Source of the DNA: Chloroflexaceae bacterium
GTDB taxonomy: Bacteria; Chloroflexota; Chloroflexia; Chloroflexales; Chloroflexaceae
Direction: 5' to 3'
DNA: 39,232 nt
Assembly (NCBI GenBank): GCA_012034075.1
Contig: JAAURD010000019.1
Span: forward strand, 1 to 39,232
A program made the position numbers and the translations under genes. The notes under the pieces were generated by a model. It was not told where the DNA came from and searched no databases. It saw nothing but the letters and a program-made list of their open reading frames with translations. Positions 34,500 through 39,232 of this stretch are shown here, piece after piece (position 1 is the stretch's first letter; each line of letters opens with the position of its first letter).

Positions 34500-36659
34500 G
34501 TGGGTGTGGTGGTCATCATGTTGACAGCAGTGTGCAGTGGATGTGCAACCTCTCAACCAGCACCAACGCCGGCCGCACAAATGCCTGAAATGATCATGCA
34601 AGGCACGGTACGAGATGCATATTCAACCCGGGTCGTTGAGAAAGCAACCGTGATGATTGGCTCAAACCAGATAGCAACCGACCAGCATGGCGTTTATACA
34701 ACCGATACATGGTCACCATCTGATGTCCTCAGGGTAACGGCTTCAGGGTATGCTCCTGTGACGATGACCCTGGCGCATGCGCTGCCATCCGTATCGCTAG
34801 AGCAGCCAATGACGGGCACCCTGGATAGTGATTTGCGCCCCAACACCCTCCAGGGACGGGTGCGCAAGCAGTACACCGGTCGGCCCATAGCCCAGGCGCA
34901 GATACTCACCCAATGCCACCCATCGGCGCAATCAGACCGCTTAGCAGATACAACGCATGTCAGTGCGACCTGGTCGCTGAGTGCTACGACTGATCTCAGC
35001 GGGACGTATACGGTGCAAACCATGCCGGCAACATGTCTGTTGATGATTCGTGCCGATGGCTACGCACCAGACAGAACTCGTCTGGATCAGACAACAACGT
35101 ATGATACCAGCCTACGCCCGAACGTACTCCGTGGGCGCATCACCGATGAGATCACCGGCAAGCCAGTTGTCGCAGCGCAGGTACAGGCGGGTGACAGCAG
35201 AGCACGTACCAACCAGCGGGGCCAGTATACGCTGAACGATGTACCCGCCAGTGCCAGGCAGCTTCAAGTCAAAGCCAGCGGATATCTGCCAACCAGTGAG
35301 CAGTTCACCCGCACCACGCGGCTCGATCTGACCCTTCAGCCAGACACAACCCACCTGGCACTGGTTGATGCTGCAACGGGTTCGCCCGTGGTCAATGCTG
35401 CGCTGGTTGCCACAACTCACCTGACCAGCACTGGCGTCGTTGTACAACGGCTGCGCAATCAGCGTGATGGCCGCGTGACGTTGCAGCCAACGACCCTGCC
35501 CGATCACGGCTATCTCCAGATAGTGGCCCCTGGGTATCGCAAAGCAGTCATCGACCTGACCAACGATGTGCTAACAGAGACCATTGCGTTGCAACCATTC
35601 TATGCCCGGTCGATCTATGCCAAAACCACCACCGCCAGCGATCCTGTCTGGTTAGCATCGATCTTTGAGCAGATTGAACAGACCGAATTGAATGCACTGG
35701 TGATCGACCTCAAATCAGATAACATCGAAGACCTGGGTCTGGTGTACTATCCATCACAGGCGCCGCTCGTCCAACAACTCGGTACGTTTACCCATACCAT
35801 GGACATCCGTGCCATTCTGGCCGAAGCCAGCGCACGTGATATCTCTACCATCGCTCGCATTCATGTCTTTGCCCACGACAACCTGCTGGCCGAAACCATG
35901 CCCCAATGGGCGATCCAGGATGCCCAGGGGTGTGAGCCGAACGAACACCGCCGTTGCAATGGCCCGATCTTTTATGCCGATTGGGATAGTGCCTGGCTCG
36001 ACCCCTGGAACCGGAACGTGTGGCAGTACAACATCCAGCTGGCGGTCGAAGCGGCCCTGCTTGGGTTTGATGAAATCCAGTTCGATTACATTCGCTTTCC
36101 AAGTGATGCTAGCAACCTGGAACATATGCGGCTGATGCAACCCATCGACTACGACAACCCGCAGCCGATGTATGACAATATCGTTACATTCATGCAAGAG
36201 GCCCATGAAGCTATCAACCAGGCCGGCGCATTCTTTTCGGTCGATGTGTTTGGCTATGCCGTCTGGCAGCCGCAGCCCCTGATTGGGCAACATGCCGGCC
36301 TGATGGCAGGACATGCCGACTACATCTATCCCATGGTCTATCCGTCCCACTTTTTGCCCCATCCCGAGCTTGGCATTGCACGTCCGGCGTCTCAACCCTA
36401 CGACATTATTGCCGAAAGCCTCAAGCGCGGGCATGAGGTAATCGGTCAGCGTTATGCTCGCATGCGCCCCTGGTTACAAGATTTCACCCTGCGCTGGGGT
36501 GCCGCCGAAAACCAGGTAGCGTATGGCCCGGCCGAAGTACGGGCACAGATTGATGCAACTGAGGAATCACCGTATGCTGTCGGTTGGGCCTTGTGGAACC
36601 CCGACAACGATTATACCTATGAGGCGCTCAAGTCCCATGAAAGTCATCATGCACCCTGA
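34500..36659 (+). CDS. Putative DUF4015 glycoside hydrolase with N-terminal carboxypeptidase-regulatory-like repeats
   Basis: 719 residues. A short hydrophobic start with VCSGC suggests a lipoprotein signal, but basic residues are missing. An out-of-frame ATG at 34466 (MAKTSR) hints that the true N-terminus may lie upstream with an indel. A TAG at 34494 blocks extension in frame. Residues about 30-370 contain four beta-sandwich-like repeats: MQGTVRDAYSTRVVEKA, LQGRVRKQYTGRPIAQA, LRGRITDEITGKPVVAA, LALVDAATGSPVVNAA. Residues about 370-700 match the DUF4015 (PF13200) TIM-barrel type: LNALVIDLKSDNIEDLGLVY, FDEIQFDYIRFPSD, SVDVFGYAVW, DYIYPMVYPSHF. Likely extracellular; substrate unknown. Overlaps the next gene by 23 bases. 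Confidence 0.85.
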   Translation: MGVVVIMLTAVCSGCATSQPAPTPAAQMPEMIMQGTVRDAYSTRVVEKATVMIGSNQIATDQHGVYTTDTWSPSDVLRVTASGYAPVTMTLAHALPSVSLEQPMTGTLDSDLRPNTLQGRVRKQYTGRPIAQAQILTQCHPSAQSDRLADTTHVSATWSLSATTDLSGTYTVQTMPATCLLMIRADGYAPDRTRLDQTTTYDTSLRPNVLRGRITDEITGKPVVAAQVQAGDSRARTNQRGQYTLNDVPASARQLQVKASGYLPTSEQFTRTTRLDLTLQPDTTHLALVDAATGSPVVNAALVATTHLTSTGVVVQRLRNQRDGRVTLQPTTLPDHGYLQIVAPGYRKAVIDLTNDVLTETIALQPFYARSIYAKTTTASDPVWLASIFEQIEQTELNALVIDLKSDNIEDLGLVYYPSQAPLVQQLGTFTHTMDIRAILAEASARDISTIARIHVFAHDNLLAETMPQWAIQDAQGCEPNEHRRCNGPIFYADWDSAWLDPWNRNVWQYNIQLAVEAALLGFDEIQFDYIRFPSDASNLEHMRLMQPIDYDNPQPMYDNIVTFMQEAHEAINQAGAFFSVDVFGYAVWQPQPLIGQHAGLMAGHADYIYPMVYPSHFLPHPELGIARPASQPYDIIAESLKRGHEVIGQRYARMRPWLQDFTLRWGAAENQVAYGPAEVRAQIDATEESPYAVGWALWNPDNDYTYEALKSHESHHAP

Positions 36660-39167
36660 TCATAAGCACCTTGTTCGCGGTTCTGGTATCGGTATGCTGT
36701 TTCTGCTGAGCTGGCTCGTCTGGTGGTTCGCCACACCTGCGGTGCATCCAGTAGCCCTGGCCCAGCAACCAACCATCCAGCAGGGTGCCATCACCCTGAC
36801 ATCGGCTCCCGATTGGCAGCGTGGCAGCACCAGTGGTCTGCTCATTACCAACAATGCTGGCGGCGAACTCCGCCTGGATGATCAACAGATTCAGGGCAGC
36901 TATCTCTCGGTGCCCTTTTCAACGACCTTTGCTATCAACGCGGCTGGCGCGATCTGGCAGGCTGATATTCCGCCCGATACATCGCTCTTACTCGAGCTGC
37001 GTGGACGTTCAAGCCCGCCGCCCGCGCTGGGCGAGCCGGATGAGCAGGCGGGTACACCCTTTGGCTGGAGCACCTGGCGTCCCCTGATTGCCGGCGATGC
37101 TCGTTCTGAGGCAGAGAGCGGCGCCTTTGCCACACCTTCGATCCTCGCCTTTCCGCCGGATACGCGTTATCTCCAACTTCGCGCTAGCTTCACCACTGAC
37201 ATCCCCCAGGCATCACCCGAGCTGCAAGCGGTGACGATCGCCTTTCTCAATACGCTGGCCGGCCACCCACATCGTTCGGCCTACCGCGTTCGCCCATCAC
37301 TGCCGGGCCAGATACGCTGACCCACCGTCCCATGCAAGTTCTGCGCTCCACCTGGAGCGGCGCGATTGCAGCAGCGATGGTACAACATGATCGACCCAGG
37401 GGCATTCTGTTGCACCAGCTTGATGTGCCCATTGGCATGACCGATACGTTACCGTTTTTGCGTGCGCTTACGGCCTATCAGACCGATGTGCTGGGCTGGG
37501 ATGATCTGGCCTACCACTACATTATTGATGAGACCGGTATGCTCTACGAGGGCCGGCTGGGTGGGCCAACCTCCACCGTCACCCGTCTGGCTGGTGGTGG
37601 CACTGCCGTGCATATCGCCCTGATTGGCAACCTCGAACAGCCCCCCACCGAAGCGGCCCAGGAGACTCTGGTGCAGTTGCTCGCTTGGCTCGGTCAGGCC
37701 TACAACATTCCGCCCACCGGCAGCCATACCATTGTGCTGGATGAGCAACTGCTGCCACGTGACAACATCGCCAATCATAACGATGTCGCTGTAGAAGCAC
37801 CCGACCCGGGCGAACCCATGCGCAGCCTGTTGCCATCCTTCCGTAGCCGCGCCGATGAGGCCACCGTGCGCTCACGCTGGTACTTTGCCGAAGGCAATGT
37901 GGCTGCCTACAATCAGCGTGTTGCCCTGTTTAATCCGGGTCAGCAAGCTGCCACCGTGCGCATTCTGCTGCAACCAGGCGATGCAACCGGCCCGTTCACC
38001 AAAACAGTGGCCCTGCCAGCCGCTACCCGTTCTGATGTGTTGTTCAACACGCTTCTCACCGGCACGACCAGTCTGCCATCGGTAATTGAGGCGAGTACAC
38101 CGATTATCGTGGAGCGCGTGTTGGAAGTGCCCAGTGACGCATCCGCCAATCCCGGCATCACTGAACTTTCACGCGTCTGGTACTTTGCCGAAGGCTCAAC
38201 CGCCGATACCTTCCAGACCTATCTGGCGCTCTTCAATCCTCACGATACACCAGTTGAGGCAACCGTTACCTACATGAAAGGCGATGGCATTCAAGCGGAA
38301 CAGCAAGTAGGTCTGCCACCCGGTCAGCGCGTCGTCATCACGGTCCGCGATGTCCTCCCCGATGTTGGCTTTGGCGCACGGGTTGTCGCCAACCAGCCCA
38401 TCGCTGCCGAACGGACCATGCGCTTTGGTAGCGACCTCACTGGCCTGCACACCAGCGCCGGCATTGGGCAGCTCTCACGCCGCTGGTATTTCGCCGAGGG
38501 CACCACCGAAGATCCATTCCAAATGCGCCTGCTGTTGCTCAATCCTAATCGCCAACCGGCCAACGCCACGGTCAACTTTATGACCCCGGATGGCACATCG
38601 TTGACGCGGCGCTATATCATCCCACCAACCACGCGGCTCGTCATCGATGTCAACGAGGTGGTACCTACGCTGGGCGTTGCTACCGAAATCGAGACCGACC
38701 GACCGATTGCCGCCGAACGCGCACTCTACTTTATTCCCGAAGGCGACCAGTTGCCCGAACCCGATCCCGGTAGCGTCTTGACCGATACAGCAACGCTGCC
38801 ACCAGCCAGCAATATCCCGCTCGTTGGTACCGCCAGCCCAGGCATGATCACCCCGGCCTTTACCTGGCACTTTGCCGAAGGGCGTACTATCAATGGGCTG
38901 CAATTTTTGCTGCTGGGCAATCCCAGCCCGAACCAGGCACTGGTCCAGGTCGATTTTTTCTTGTTTGATGGCAGCGTCCAGACCCAGGAGTTGGTGATGC
39001 CCGCCCGCTCCCGCTACACCATCGCCGTCCATGATATCTACCCTGGGCAGGCCACGGTGGCAACCACAGTACGCTCAACTCAGCCCATCGTCGCCGAACG
39101 CTCACTCTTCCCCCGTGGTGCCGAGCGCAATGGCATTACCACCACGCCGGGCGTGCCGGGAGATTGA
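36637..39167 (+). CDS. Amidase/PGRP-like exported protein with four WYFAEG repeats, frameshifted
   Basis: About 840 residues from ATG 36637. After a signal helix (GMLFLLSWLVWWFATPAVHP, AxA-like site ALAQ) comes a beta-rich N-terminal domain. The frame breaks near 37265: IAFLNTLAG in one frame, PRSPITAGPDTLTHRPMQVL in the next. Then follows an Amidase_2/PGRP-like domain: ILLHQLD, GWDDLAYHYIIDETGMLYEG, HIALIGNLEQPP, and a late ANHNDV where HRDV is usual. It may cleave or only bind peptidoglycan, since the HHT motif is reduced to LHQ. The C-terminal half has four repeats starting W(Y/H)FAEG at 37878, 38178, 38484 and 38865, each ending PI(I/A/V)(V/A)ER. These resemble DUF5719-type repeats. It starts inside the DUF4015 gene end, so the pair is co-transcribed. 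Confidence 0.8.
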
Positions 39168-39176
39168 TCCCTACGT

Positions 39177-39197
39177 GTAGGCGCGGCTTGCAACCGC
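39177..39197. repeat. Second copy of the GTAGG(T/C)GCGGCTTGCAAC element
   Basis: GTAGGCGCGGCTTGCAACCGC, 10 bases after the amidase stop, matches 16620-16640 in all but about three positions. The short end of the window (39198-39232) is C-rich and shows no gene. Confidence 0.6.
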
Positions 39198-39232
39198 AGG
39201 CTCTCACCCCCGGCCCCTCGAAACCCCTCACC

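Noticed and set aside
35754-36434. 226-residue minus-strand frame
   Set aside because: Antisense to the well-supported DUF4015 domain; no independent family features.

Overview
The window looks like a piece of a Chloroflexota (Chloroflexia-type) chromosome. This is inferred from gene content: a fused transaldolase/glucose-6-phosphate isomerase, a long tandem-domain phosphofructokinase, an IF-3 with an acidic tail, repeated LPG-synthase-like membrane proteins, and WYFAEG-repeat exported proteins. No 16S rRNA or database search is available, so the species is unknown. The sequence carries about nine apparent single-base indels that split otherwise well conserved genes. Several are in short homopolymers, so most are probably assembly or sequencing errors rather than real pseudogenes. 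I annotate the joined genes and give each break.

Layout. (1) 1-7000, plus strand: oxidative and non-oxidative pentose-phosphate genes: 6-phosphogluconolactonase (5' end outside the window), a probable transketolase relic, tal-pgi fusion, and the short-type gnd. A two-gene restriction-modification pair (DNA methyltransferase and a PD-(D/E)xK-like nuclease) sits between tal-pgi and gnd. (2) 7000-12200: tRNA-Val(GAC) on the minus strand, divergent from a CCA-adding enzyme, then an M42 peptidase, an 8-bp tandem-repeat array and a two-domain phosphofructokinase that resembles animal PFK. (3) 12200-16500, minus: a compact three-gene set (GT39-like membrane glycosyltransferase, GT2 polyprenyl-phosphate sugar synthase with two C-terminal helices, LPG-synthase-TM protein) that may make, move and use a lipid-linked sugar. 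(4) 16700-22100, minus: GT4 glycosyltransferase, HEAT-repeat protein, a second LPG-synthase-TM protein, acylphosphatase, methyltransferase. (5) 22200-24650, minus: infC-rpmI-rplT-trmH-type operon with a clear promoter and an AUU start for infC. (6) 24690-27060, minus: LPG-synthase-TM protein coupled to an FAD oxidoreductase. (7) 27190-31530, minus: a large hybrid histidine kinase and a small coiled-coil/J-domain protein. (8) 31800-39170: envelope genes. On the minus strand are a Wzx/MATE-like flippase and a ComEC-derived metallo-beta-lactamase-fold protein that has lost its metal ligands. Divergently on the plus strand are a DUF4015 putative glycoside hydrolase with carboxypeptidase-regulatory-like repeats and an amidase/PGRP-like protein with four WYFAEG repeats.

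Central carbon metabolism fills the left third, translation genes the middle, and envelope-glycan functions recur from 12 kb to the end. No CRISPR array, transposase, rRNA or prophage was seen. The most unusual items are the animal-like PFK with a degenerate C-terminal half, the degenerate ComEC-type domain, the compact GT2/LPG-TM/GT39 module, the transketolase relic, the 8-bp array, and the restriction-modification pair inserted in the pentose-phosphate cluster.
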